Part shown: in pieces, positions 21,796 to 32,761 of the stretch | Layout: each line of letters starts with the position of its first letter | How positions within the stretch are numbered: the first letter of the stretch is position 1 | From: Mesorhabditis belari | Lineage: Eukaryota; Nematoda; Chromadorea; Rhabditida; Rhabditidae | Direction of reading: 5' to 3' | NCBI GenBank assembly: GCA_958450365.1 | Contig: CAUEEP010000864.1 | Coordinates: 124,001 to 188,000, forward strand | DNA length: 64,000 bases | Notes under the pieces: model-generated | The model's database searches: none | What the model was told of the DNA's origin: nothing | What the model saw: only the letters and a program-made list of their open reading frames with translations | Position numbers and translations under genes: made by a program

Positions 21796-22344
21796 TCCCT
21801 CGCGTTTTGAGCGTTCTTATTGGCTAGGGCTTAGGCTTTTCTAAGGCCTTAGGCCTTAAAACTCTATTGGCTTCTTTCGAAAATTCCAAACAACCATTCT
21901 TGAATGAATTTGAGCTCAAAATTGACTAAAACAGTTTTCGGTTAGTGGCATGCCGACTTAGTGACATGCCTAAAAAATTTAGTGACCTTGCCAATTTCAG
22001 ATCCTTACGATCCTCAGTCACTGCTTTGGGAAACACATTCGTCTACATGGTCGTTTTGTCGGGAGTCGATCTTTTGGTCACAATGTCAATTCCATTTCAT
22101 TTATCAGGTAGATGAGTTTTTGAGATTGTTTCAAACAAATTTCAGTGATGGTGCTAGAGAATTGGATTTTCGGGTAACTCGCTTGTAAAATCTACTTTCT
22201 TTTAGAGCTTTCGAATAAGGTTTTGACTCGAAAGCAACCATCTCCAACAATGATTCTAGATATGTTCCTCTTTCATCCTAACAGCTCTAGGTTTTGATCG
22301 ATACATGGCGATCTGTCATCCGGAAGTGAAACGGGTAAAAATGA

Positions 22345-22750
22345 GGGAAAAGGCTGTAGCAGTACACTAGAAGTACACTAGAAGTACACCAAAAGTACAC
22401 TAGCAGTACACTAGCAGTACGCTTTTAGTAGTACACTTTTAGTAGTACACTTTTAGTAGTACACTTTTAGTAGGACACTTTTAGTAGTACAATTTTAGTA
22501 GTACACTTTTAGTAGTACACTTTTAGTAGTACACTTTTAGTAGGACACTTTTAGTAGTACACTTTTAGTAGTACACTTTTAGTAGTACACTTTTAGTAGT
22601 ACACTTTTAGTAGGACACTTTTAGTAGTACAATTTTAGTAGTACACTTTTAGTAGTACACTTTTAGTAGTACACTTTTAGTAGTACACTTTTAGTAGGAC
22701 ACTTTTAGTAGTACACTTTTAGTAGTACACTCACAGTACACTCACAGTAC
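22345..22750. repeat. 14-bp minisatellite AGTAGTACACTTTT (right, expanded)
   Basis: Reverse complement of the array at 4,515-4,765 with about ten more units and a repeated higher-order block (the AGGACACTTTT variant followed by AGTACAATTTT recurs twice), indicating block duplication. Confidence 0.9.
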
Positions 22751-22803
22751 ACGCGCGTCGTCGTTCAATTTTTCACTAATGATTTGATGAAAAAGATAAA
22801 CTA

Positions 22804-24088
22804 CAGGGTGTCCCAAAATTATGGTTACGAAATAACGTAAAAGTTTTCGACTTTATTTACATAGCAAAAATCAGCTGATAAGGAAAAATTTATTCTAAAC
22901 AATTTAATTAACAATAAAAACAACATTTAAATCTCAAAATGGCCTCCTTTAGCAGCTATGCATTTCCTTAATCGTTTTGGAAAGTCATTAATGGCCTTTT
23001 CAATGGTAGACAAAGGAATCTCGTTCCAAGCTTTGATCAAATCCTTTTTCAATGAGTCAATTGTTGTGTGAGCTTTTGCACAAGCTTTGCTTTCAAGAAT
23101 GGACCAGATAGAATAGTCTAAGGGGTTTAGGTCAGGGCTGTTTGAAGGCCATTCGCCCGGCCGTTGTTGGCTGATATCCACTGTGATCCAGTCAGGAAAG
23201 TTGTTTGAGATCCATTCTTGTGTAACAGCTGCTTTGTGAGATGGAGCTCCATCCTGTGGATAAGTCCAGCTATTGGCGCCAAAATAAGCTTGAGTCCAGG
23301 GTAAAACATTATTTTTGAGCATATTGATATAAGCGATTTTATCGATTTTGACTCCTGGTGGAATGAAGATCAAAGGAGTTTTTCCGCTGTGAGTTACTCC
23401 GGTCCATATCATAACTTGTTGCGGCTTTTGTTGTCTTGACACAATTCTATCATCAAGAGGTAGTGGATCCTTTGACCAAACACGATCGTTTTGATGGTTA
23501 TGGGCTTGCTCAATATCAAACCACTTCTCGTCTGTGAAGAGAATTCCTTGATGGCGATTTGAGCCAAAGCGTCTCAGAAGCTGCTTGCACCGGGAAAATC
23601 GTTTTGCTTTCATAACGTCCGTCAATAAATGGCCTTTGACACCTTTTCTGGCTTTCATGCCGGCTGTTTTGAGCATACGATGAACAGAACTCTTGCCGAT
23701 TCCGACAGATTGCGCGAGTTTTCGAACGGAGTTCTTGGACGAATTCGGACTTCTTTTGAGCCGTTTAAAAACTTCTCGTCGTTTTGCAGAAACATTGGCA
23801 GTCTTCTTTCGACCGCGTCCCGAGCGATCTTCATTTGATCCCGTTTCCTTGTATCGCTTCACTGCGCGGGACACATTCATTTTCCCCTCCTGCAAGATTC
23901 GCGAAATTTCAGCGTTGGTTTTTCCCCGTTGGTGGAGGGAAATTATAGCTGGTCGAAGGTCCTTCTTCGATTTCATACCTGAAAATAGATAAATTAGTAC
24001 AATGAAACCAAAAAGTAAGAAAAAAAACCAGTAAAATGAAAAAAAAAGGCAAATAGAGTGCGCGTAACCATAATTTTGGGACACCCTG
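22804..24088 (-). mobile_element. Tc1/mariner element inserted only in right arm
   Basis: 1,285 bp, flanked by TA on both sides, with inverted ends CAGGGTGTCCCAAAATTATG and its reverse. The left arm (near 4,460) has the uninterrupted site AAACTAAACCATTAAAG, so insertion followed the arm duplication or occurred in one haplotype. It contains one uninterrupted transposase frame. Confidence 0.96.
22927..23976 (-). CDS. Mariner-type DDD transposase, apparently intact
   Basis: Starting at MKSKKDLRPAIISLHQRG (just after a TTTCAGGT context), the 349-residue frame has two N-terminal helix-turn-helix blocks, the linker motif SGRGRKKTA, first Asp in ILFTDEKWFD, second in TYPQDGAPSHK and third in NSPDLNPLDYSIW. 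The terminal LDY rather than IE places it in the DDD group related to maT/DD37D elements of nematodes. I count 44 residues between the second and third Asp instead of 37, an extra seven (around ISQQRPG). An upstream in-frame extension to 24,096 passes through hydrophobic low-complexity sequence and the inverted repeat, so I prefer the internal start. It has no stops or frameshifts. Confidence 0.93.
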   Translation of the reverse strand: MKSKKDLRPAIISLHQRGKTNAEISRILQEGKMNVSRAVKRYKETGSNEDRSGRGRKKTANVSAKRREVFKRLKRSPNSSKNSVRKLAQSVGIGKSSVHRMLKTAGMKARKGVKGHLLTDVMKAKRFSRCKQLLRRFGSNRHQGILFTDEKWFDIEQAHNHQNDRVWSKDPLPLDDRIVSRQQKPQQVMIWTGVTHSGKTPLIFIPPGVKIDKIAYINMLKNNVLPWTQAYFGANSWTYPQDGAPSHKAAVTQEWISNNFPDWITVDISQQRPGEWPSNSPDLNPLDYSIWSILESKACAKAHTTIDSLKKDLIKAWNEIPLSTIEKAINDFPKRLRKCIAAKGGHFEI

Positions 24089-24529
24089 TAAACCATTAAA
24101 GAAATCTGAAATCAACTCAAATCAGCTGACACATTCATTCCATCCATTTCCAGGTTCACCAAATGCGTCAAACGGCAGCCATTGTGACTGGGATGATCTG
24201 TATCTCGGCAATCCTAATTACGCCCGTTGTCTTCTCAGCTTATGTAAAAGAATTTCACTCTGACGACATTTTCACGAGGATCTTAGAAAAGAAACCAAAA
24301 CCTGAGGTGAAAAGAAAAGAAGCTAGAAGTTTAAGGTTGCCATAAATGCCATAAATTTTCGGTAGTCTATTGCTGAATGAAATATACAAGATCTCAGAAC
24401 GTTCAGTCAACAATTGAACACAATAAAAAAGAGACTCAGACTTTACAAAGCTCTTACAGTAAATACAGCACTTTACCTAACCATAAACGATAATTGAATA
24501 TATTTTAACTTCCATAAAAGCCAAGTGAT

Positions 24530-25030
24530 TCAGGAGGAACACTGTACTTATTACTGTACTTCTGTCGTGCTCAGTACTGTATTTCAGGAGTACGGTACTT
24601 CAGGAGGAGTACTGTGCTTCGGGAAGAGTACTGTGTTCCGGGTACTGAACTTCAGGGTGCTGACTTTGGTACTGTACTTTGGGGTACTGGCTTCGGTATT
24701 GTACTTTGGGGTACTGTACTTCAGGGTACCTACTTCGGTAAGGTACTTTGGGGCACTGTACTTTGGGGTACTGTACTTCAGGTACCTACTTCGGTAAGGT
24801 ACTTTGGGGCACTGTACTTTGGGGTACTGTACTTCAGGTACCTACTTCGGCAAGGTACTTTGGGGTACCGTACTTTAGGATACCTACTTCGGTACTGTAC
24901 TTCAGGGTATTCACTCCGGTATTGTACTTTGGGACTGTACTTTGGAGTGCCTACTTCGGGATACTATACTATAGAAGTAATACTTCAGGGTACTTACTTC
25001 GATACTGTACTTTGGGGTACTGTACTTTGA
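24530..25030. repeat. Minisatellite GGTACTGTACTTCGG units (right, expanded)
   Basis: Reverse complement of 3,560-4,020 plus a duplicated block of about 60 bp (ACTTTGGGGCACTGTACTTT recurs at about 24,743 and 24,803). The long ORFs in it are by-products of stop-free repeat units. Confidence 0.88.
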
Positions 25031-26639
25031 GGAATTATGTCTCAGGAGAAGCACTATCCCGTCAACTATTTAAACTATTTAAAAATAGTATTTGCAAAAC
25101 CCTGTTGCTTTGCTCATAGCTTTGCTGTTGAACTGTTGAAGCTGTTGAAATTTGGATATGAAGATTTTCCAGAGGATCACCTATCCAATTGTGAAACAAA
25201 CGTGCGTTGACGGGTTGAGTATCACGATGAAATTCTGGGTAATCTCAGTGATTTTCTAATTTCCAAAAAACTTTTCTCCAGTTTCTATGCGCCATGGTTG
25301 TCGTTGCTTTTCTGCTCCCATGCACTTTACTCACATATTTCTACGCGAGAATCATTTTGAGGTTGAGGCGACAGATACGGTAAGTGATCGTACACTTGTA
25401 GCAATTGCAAACACAGGAAACTTGAGGAAATTTAGCTTTCTTTAGCTAGCTTTAGCTTTCTTTAGCTTTCTCTAGCTAGCTTTAGCTTTCTCTAGCTTTA
25501 ATTTAGCTTAATCAACCAGTTCTAATGCAAACAATGCCTTTCAGCACAATGTTACAATCAAGAATCCCCATTAAACGGATCACCATTTACACATTGGTTG
25601 TCACATTGTTCTACTTCGCATGTCAGGTATTTGAAAGAAGAACTAAGTGTGAACTAAGTAAAGAATCTTGTTTAATCAATGAATATCTTTAGATTCCCTA
25701 CTGGTTACCGCAAATCTACTTGATCTTTGCGAAAATCTTTCATCTTTCTCTCAGTCCTGACTTCATCAAGATTCCAGAACGGGTAGAAAGCGAGTGGCTG
25801 ACACGATGGACGAGTTGTGTATCGAGATAATGTCGAGGAGTGAGGAGGCGCCGAATTGTGTTTGTCCAAACTGTCCAAACTGTGACAGCCGCTGTCGATC
25901 AAGGTAGGCAAAATGGAACAGTTAGATACATACAGAAGAAGAATCTCTCTTACACCTTCAGTACTTTTTCTTCAGGTTCAAAAGATCAGCACCTCAGTGA
26001 ACGGGAATAACGCAAGCTACGTGTAAATATCGTTAAATATCGCTAATTTTTCGTTTTTTTTTCTTTCTTTTTCGAATTGCCTTGCTTTTATGTTGATTTT
26101 TGAGGTTTCTCTTCTATTTTTGATCTTTCTTCACTAGTTTGATCTGCAATTTTAGTAAATATAAGTAAATTAGTAAATAGAAAAAAACAGCGAGTTCGAA
26201 ATAAATACCTTTTATTCACGAATCATTTGAAAAACCCAGAGAAAAACTAAATGGAGAGGTGTGCTTTGTGTTTGTAAATGGAAGCGCATTCTTTCTAGAG
26301 CACTTGACCCTTTTCAATGTTGATTTTGATTGAAAAACAAAGTATCCCTTAAATTTCCCTTAAAATCAGTCAAAATTGAGGAAATAAACTCCATAAACTC
26401 TAAATAAACTCTCCGTATGCCTCGATCTCGATACACAACTCGTGTCAGCTACTCGCTTTGTACCCGTTCTGGAATAAATACCGATTATTCAAGTTCATCA
26501 ACTGCATTCTGCTTGTTGTAGACTTTGTTCAAGGATAGGCCAGGATCACAAGCCTGAGCCTGAGTCTATGCCTAAGAGGGTTCGATACTGTACTTTGGGG
26601 TACTGTAAGGCAATAAATTTGAGGTATGACAATGTCTCA

Positions 26640-27148
26640 GCCAGTAAACAAGTAATCAGGTACAAGCTCAAAGCCAGACTGCTCGTGTTTGGGATCACGG
26701 TGACGTCGCTCTCTTAGAGGTGGACCTTAGATATTAGTAGTGAAAAAACCTTATGTTATCTAGCTGGAAACGGATATTGACACCAGTGATGATCTTGGAA
26801 AGCGAGTATGCCTCGAAGCCAGGGGCTTGACACTGAAAGAGCCGATGCTCGCTTTTGGAATGGGAGATGGTAAAATTCAAAAGTTGTCTAGCGATGAACA
26901 AGACACCTTCTGCGGTCGCGGAAAAGCCACGACTAAGGCAAATATCCTTTGAGCTTTCAACATTGCTTTTAGGGAGATTCCGGTGGCCCGCTTGTAGCAA
27001 AATTCGGTCAGCTTTGGTACCAAGTGGGAATCATGAGCGACTCGTCCAGCCTTGGATACAGTTATTTTCTAGTGGCTTAAAAGTTCCCTTCATTTTCAGC
27101 GAGGGCGACTCCGATCACCTCGAAACTTTGCGAGTGGCTCAATAAAGA
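26640..27148 (+). pseudogene. Trypsin-like gene fragment, right arm
   Basis: Mirror of 868-1,405: the Asp-box exon, the AFGMGDGK region and GDSGGPLVAKFGQLW with the same 125-bp deletion and no His-box exon. Confidence 0.75.
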
Positions 27149-27254
27149 GACAAAAACCATCATTTGCTAAGCCGCTGCCAAATAGAATGAATTCAATGAC
27201 AAAAATGTCACGCCCCCTTTGCAATCTTCTGCTTTTGAGTTATCAACTTTCTTC

Positions 27255-27470
27255 AGCGAGAACCCGGGGCGGGTTTTGGAGAATCAAAAACCCGGGGGCG
27301 GGTTTTTGAAGAGTGTCCGAGAACCCGGGGCGGGTTTTGGAGAGTCAAGCCGAGTTCCTTGACTAATATCGTATGCGATTTTAGTCAAGATATTCACGAT
27401 TTCCTTGACTAATATGGTATGCGATTTTAGTCAAGGGATTCACGATTTCCTTGACTAATATGGTATTAGT
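27255..27470. repeat. GC-rich palindromic modules, right arm
   Basis: Mirror of 600-775 with extra tandem copies of the CCTTGACTAATAT...TTAGTCAAGG palindrome separated by ATTCACGATTT. Module number therefore differs between the arms. Confidence 0.8.
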
Positions 27471-28065
27471 CAAGATTTGGATGGTAAAAAAGCCTAAGCA
27501 AACTCTAGGTTTTAAGTGCAAATTCGGATTCTACATAAGATTTGGACCTAGAAAAAGTACTTTATAAGATACTGCGTAAAGGTTTTCTTCCCTTTTAATA
27601 TGATCTTCATACACTAGGATCATATAAAATCGCGATTTTATATCGCGATCCTAGTACAGCGTATAAGGTTCATATTGAATCCTCTATTTTTCCACCATAT
27701 CTTCACCATATCTAGATAAAATGATCAATTCTTTTGAATCAATTGAATTGTCATCCCGCCACTTGTGCGATCCATCTGAAACTTGAAAAATTGATTTAAA
27801 ATTGATTTGAAAGTCTATTTTATCTATTATCTAGAGTATCTAGATAAAATGATCAATTCTTTATCTAATTATTAAGATCATGAAATTAATTAGATATAGA
27901 ATTAACAAGGGAAAGATTTTCAGAATCAATCTGAAAGGGAAAGCTCATGAAATAAGTAATTCTTGATGCGGATTTTAAGAGATATTGTTAATTTAATGGT
28001 TTGTGCAGGGTTGAATCAATTAAAGTTTTGTCTCTTAATCTCTTTATCTCTACAAAATATTCATT

Positions 28066-28478
28066 GTGGTCCGGGGATCGATCGAGGGGAGAGGCTGCGA
28101 CGCTCCTATCTGAATGTCTTCCCAGCTCCTTTTGCATTCATTCTCCGGTCTCCTTCATTTCAGTTTTCATGCTTTTTTGTTTATATCTTTCAATTATTAT
28201 GAATAATCACTACCTTTGGAATAATCACTACCTTTAATACATGACTTTTCAGTAAAGTAATTTTAAGGCATCCCCGAACTTTGTTGTTGGCGCATTGTTG
28301 ATGGTTTTCGAACAAATAACACGTTCTTGTCTGAGGATGCCTTTTTATTACCATGAAGCCATTGGCATTGACGGCTATTGCCCTAGGGCGCGAGATTTAA
28401 TTAGAACGCTTGGAATTGGCAAGAGCGAGAGCTAGGGACCAAAAAGGAGTATAAATGCTAATAGATTTTACTTTTCGC
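28066..28478 (+). repeat. Interspersed repeat GTGGTCCGGGG, long copy 3
   Basis: Direct copy of 10,408-10,822, overlapping the outer end of the right arm. Similarity ends at ACTTTTCG; the following bases differ (CTTTAAGACTG here, ATTCAATTCAT there). Confidence 0.85.
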
Positions 28479-28479
28479 T

Positions 28480-29550
28480 TTAAGACTGCGATGACGAGCA
28501 GTGAGGCTTTTATGCGGGGTTTATGAAGTAAATAAAAAATCAAATTTCAAAAAATCAAAAAATTCTATTTTAAAATTAATAATTTTTCTATTTTTCACCA
28601 TGGTTTCTGTGTTTGATAACCAACCAAAGTGCTTGGCTTCGGTTTTTTAGAATCTTTGATTACATCTTTTTGTCTTTTGTGTCATCACTTTTTTGAAACT
28701 TTCAAGAGTTATTCTAATATCGATAATAGAATCAGTAAATAGCCAATTCAATGTAAAAATAGAATGACATCAAAATGTATTTTTTTTTCCTGAAAGCACT
28801 GCTTGCTTTAGTATTCCAAATATGCTTGTATAAATACTCCAAAGAAATCTATTATGAATGAAACTTGTCTTCTCTTTGCCAAAAACGTTCTTCAAAAACT
28901 TCAAAGCCAACAGCTTTTTCTATAAGATTTCAGTGAAGAAAACTGAACAAGAAAACGATCAGCTAGGGAAAATGACTTGGACTCAATTTGTCGACTCTTT
29001 TTTATAAACTTTTTTGTGAAAATCGGAAAGCGATTAGGAGTGAGTGGGAAAATAGTCTTGAACTAAGAGGAAAGACTGCAAAATGAACGTGTTTTGCAAG
29101 AGAGGGTAGAAATATTTATCAAATTTACCTATAATTCAAGAAGCTATTATAGAAATTGTTGATGGGATTCAAAGCAACTTGTGTTTAACCTTTTGATTTA
29201 AAGCTTATTATACTAAACTAAACATTTCAGTCAGTTATTCTGTCATACAATTTCTCTAAATTTGCCAGAAAACTGGGAAAGTTGGGTTTACCAATTTCTG
29301 AACAATTTCTCTACTTTGTACGTGATCTTCATTGCAATTAAATCTATATAAATTTGCAATTAAATCTATATAAACTTACCTTAAATCTACTTTTTCCGGG
29401 CAACTCCTTTACTTTTTATTAATCAAATGATCCTTATTATCTTTTCTAATTTTAAACATCGATTCTACTCAACTCTATCATTACATAAACTTTCCTAATC
29501 AACTTTTCCTAAGCGATCTCGTGAAAGCCATTTATTGGAATTTCCCCTTG
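28480..29550. other. No gene recognised
   Basis: AT-rich sequence with scattered stops in all frames. No RNA or repeat was identified. Confidence 0.6.
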
Positions 29551-29554
29551 GTTA

Positions 29555-29945
29555 TAAACTGCTCGTTTTCGCAAGAAAACTAGTGCACGAGAAGTAGTGC
29601 GTTTACGAGCACAAAATGAAGCTGAAGGCGAATTTACAGCTATAGAAAGAAGAGCTATAGAAAGATTCTGCATCTAACGCGTTTGGCACTGATTTCAAAC
29701 TGCAAACTCAATTTCAATTTCTGGGCAAAGATTACCGAATACACAGTTACACAAATCTAACAGCAAATCACTGTACTCTCTACCAGAATTCGCATGGAAT
29801 ACTCGTAAGCCGGTCTAAATGCTTGAAAGCTCAAACGGTTGAAGCAAACGGATACGAAGCTCTGGAACTTTGGAACATTGTGAGAAATGTATTGATATTT
29901 TTCAATGATATATTGAACCCCCGAATACTCCACAGGTACCACAAC
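29555..29945 (+). repeat. Mosaic of pieces also found near 16.1-16.8 kb and 43.1-43.8 kb
   Basis: 29,555-29,700 matches about 16,140-16,285. 29,720-29,820 matches 16,700-16,800 and 43,150-43,240. 29,835-29,940 matches 43,697-43,800. It includes short coding-like frames (AREVVRLRAQNEAEG; NIVRNVLIF.NDILNP), but no gene could be assembled. Confidence 0.7.
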
Positions 29946-30063
29946 CTGAAAAATGGTTCGTTGGAAAGCCAAGAATGTCAGCTTTTGAATGTTATCTCAT
30001 CGCAAACCCTCGTGGGTGAGTGCCTTAAAAAGTTACTTAATTATTGATCGGAGTTACGATTTA

Positions 30064-30108
30064 GTTAGCTATCGAATATCGAAAGCTTATCGATATTCGA
30101 TAGCTAAC
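30064..30108. repeat. Perfect 19-bp stem hairpin
   Basis: GTTAGCTATCGAATATCGA and its exact reverse complement are separated by AAGCTTA. It is just upstream of the inverted block at 30,143. No function is inferable. Confidence 0.85.
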
Positions 30109-30142
30109 ATTGGAAAGCCAAGAATATCGATAAGTATCAATA

Positions 30143-30269
30143 AAGGTTTTAAGGTGCTTAGTCATTACATATTGCTATGTAAAATAGCAATCAAAAGCTG
30201 ATATTCTTGACTTTCCAATGAAACAATTTTCTAGAAAAGTTGCTGTTCTAGAAGCGGAGATCTGAACGG
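30143..30269 (-). repeat. Inverted copy of spacer block 10,193-10,319
   Basis: See the block at 10,193. It shares CTTAGTCATTACATATTGC and GAAACAATTTTCTAGAA. Confidence 0.8.
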
Positions 30270-30559
30270 TCTTAAAAACGAAAAAGCCAAAAAGTCAACG
30301 ATTATCTGGCCTAAAAAGACCTACAAAAGACCTAAAAAATACGGTAGCTATTGACTCTACTTACAAAAAATCTCGACAAATTGCTTTTTAACCTTGTCTT
30401 TGGCGGAATATGGCTTTGTACAAACAGGGTGACTTTAGAGCATTAAAAAGTGAAAAGCCGAATACACTAGAAGGCTTGTGTTTGCACCATCTTTACACTC
30501 AAAGTACGCGACAAAGAATGGAAAATTAAATTGAAATTTTTGAACTTTGATTGCCAAAA

Positions 30560-31240
30560 ATTGGGAAAAAAGACTTCAAAAAATGAGGTCAATATTTTTT
30601 TCCGGTAGTTTTCGATGATTGCACAATAGGATGCATCTAATGCCAAATAATTGAACCTCTATCAATGAATACGGTGACGGAGTACTGTACTCAGACAGAC
30701 AGACAGCCGACCGAGTACTCTACTGGGAAAGTGTAAACACTCGTCCTTCTGGTGGACTCGATTTTTTCGCATGAAAAGACTTCAAAAAATGAGGCCAATA
30801 TTTTTCTCCCTTGTAGTTTTCGATGATTTCACAATAGGATGCATCTAATACCAAATAATAGAATCTCTATCAATGAATAGACCAACAAAAAAGGTGTCCT
30901 CAAAACGGTAGTGGGATTTATTTCATATTCCGGGTTTCTTTTTTTGTTTCAGTTCTGTTTACTTGGCGATTTGCAAATGGATCCTCAAATTTTCGAGGGG
31001 AAAAACTGAATGAGAAACCCGAAAATTGGAGAAAAATCGGGGATTAGATTGGGGAATTGTTTGTCTTCGATTCGATCAATGGATGAATTAGAAGAAATGA
31101 AGAGTCGAGAATAAAAAAGACAGTAGACGGTGACGGAGTACTGTACTCAGGCAGACAGACAGACAGACAGCCGACCGGTTACTTTACTCGGAAAGCGTAA
31201 ACACTCGTCCTTCTGGTGGACTCGATTTTTTCGAATAAAG
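30560..31240 (+). repeat. Dispersed direct duplicates with (CAGA)n runs
   Basis: Two modules recur. GATGATT.CACAATAGGATG with ATCTCTATCAATGAATA occurs at about 30,610 and 30,820. GGTGACGGAGTACTGTACTC then a CAGACAGACAG run and GTCCTTCTGGTGGACTCGAT occurs at about 30,670 and 31,128. No gene recognised. Confidence 0.75.
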
Positions 31241-31606
31241 TTCCCTTGCCTTTCGATACGCGAATTCTAAACAAGTGTGAGAAAAAGGAAGAGTAGCAAT
31301 GGGAAACAGACCAAGGGATTGATTCGAGAGAACTCACAGACCTCTGTGAGATCTCTGAGAGCACGAATCTTCAAAATGAACTTTGTTTGTCGAAATTAAT
31401 CTATTATCATTCTATTTGGTACTCGAAAAGCGTAAACATATCATTTCTCCTATACCAAATTTTTGGAGCTCTTTTTTGGAGCTCAAAAATGATTCAAAAT
31501 TGAGGTTGACGTTTCAGGATAAAGCTCGAAGTGCAGATAAATGAAGACAATGAAGGGAAAAATATAGAAGAAGTAGCATGTCTGTTTTTCAAGAATAACT
31601 GATCGT

Positions 31607-31695
31607 TGGGAGGACTCGAACCCAACGCAAAAGGTCGCATGAGTTCTGTAGCCCAGCACACTACCTTTAGGCTACCGCCGCTCTTATTGGCTAGG
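31607..31695 (-). other. tRNA-like sequence
   Basis: On the minus strand, TAGCCTAAAGGTAGT fits an A-box and GGGTTCGAGTCCT a B-box, preceded by CCTAGCCAATAAGAG as at the arm relics. T-arm flanks CGTTGGG and CCCAACG pair over seven bases. No convincing anticodon arm or acceptor stem was found, so probably a tRNA-derived repeat. Confidence 0.45.
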
Positions 31696-31699
31696 GTTT

Positions 31700-32460
31700 G
31701 TTGGCAAACAAGAGCTGCTTGGCTTGTTTTCGAAAATCGAACAACTTTTTTCGAAACTTCAAATGCAATTTTCTCGCCAGGATTTTAATTTGAGCAAAAA
31801 GTGGATAGATATTTGGAATGTCTATATCTGATTGGTGCTTGCACAGAGCTTATCCCAAAACGCCCAGTTTGAATCCCCTTGTCAGATTTGCGTTTCATAG
31901 TAAAACCTATTTTCAGCGCATATTTATCCCCAAATTTCTTCACCACCTTTCGATCAAAAATCAAAGGAAAACCAAGAGCTCTGGCGCCACAAAACATTTG
32001 GGAAAACATCGTGATGCGGTGGAAACCATTAATCAATTTTCTTCAACATTTCCTCAAGAGAACGATCAGATGAAGCTTGTACCTTCAATGACAGTCATCC
32101 CAAATTTAGATCACCTCTTGGGGACAAAGTTCTTTACTTTTCACTTTTAATTTTTACCCACTGGCCAAAAATGGTAAACAAACGGCTCAGGCAGACGTTT
32201 TTAGAGTGAAACAAGAAAAAGGCGAAAAACTGGAGAAAAGATTGGATTGATTGGATCGACCCCGTTAGTCTCCAAGGACACAAAAACAACGAGAAAATAT
32301 TAATACTGAAAAAGATTAAAGAATATAGAGAGACTCAGAGATGGAGGAAATGCTCGAAAAGAACGATATTTGTCATCCGATTTTGGCATTTCGCCGAGAG
32401 GTTTTCTCGCCTAAAATAAGAGCCAAGTCCCGCCTAAAAGAGGAGCCAAGTCTCGTCGAG
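31700..32460. other. Ambiguous stretch with short ORFs on both strands
   Basis: Overlapping frames of 60-110 codons on both strands, none with a recognised motif. No exon could be supported. Confidence 0.4.
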
Positions 32461-32761
32461 GAGAGACTTTGCGGGAATTTGAGAGAAAAATGAGTAAAGA
32501 AATTGAGAAATTCCATAGCTTGAGAGAAAGATGCAGCACACAGAGGGATGCGAGAACGGCTGTACGTGGTAGAGATATCAAGCAAGGAGTTCGTAATTGG
32601 TGGCTAACGAGAGAGAGCAGACGGCGAAAGGGCTCCCCTTCACCCCCAGACATTGCCCCTTTTCGTCGTCTCATTTCCACACATTCTCCGCACGTCCACT
32701 CGGATCACTTTATCTCAAGGCTTCACCCGTTTTCTTTGTCGTATTTCCCCATACTTTGATC

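Larger units (their letters stand above)
20933..25774 (+). pseudogene. Peptide receptor, right-arm copy, disabled
   Basis: Exons match the left copy: exon 1 at 20,933-21,075 in correct frame (SFSLPYAFLFIFGTAGN), TM2 at 22,001-22,107, and a third exon from 22,146. There the left arm reads ENWIFGQLACK, while here CAA (Gln) has become TAA (22,175-22,177), a stop just before TM3. A 1,285-bp transposon sits in the intron before TM4, the ECL2, TM5 and TM6 exons are present, and the TM7 exon breaks off after LSPDFIKI at about 25,774, where about 620 bp are missing. The loss of TM7 alone would prevent a working receptor. Exon 1 here gives the ancestral frame for both copies. Confidence 0.88.
17154..28110 (-). 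repeat. Right arm of large inverted duplication
   Basis: Reverse-complement copy of 1-9,913. It is about 1 kb longer, which is roughly explained by a 1,285-bp Tc1/mariner insertion (22,804-24,088), expanded minisatellites (about 22,345-22,750 and 24,530-25,030) and an extra stretch near 17,940-18,195, offset by a deletion near 25,774 of sequence equivalent to left-arm 2,235-2,860. Confidence 0.93.

Noticed and set aside
31785..32150. Overlapping ORFs of 83 and 110 codons on opposite strands
   Set aside because: Neither has a motif, splice pattern or repeat copy to favour it.
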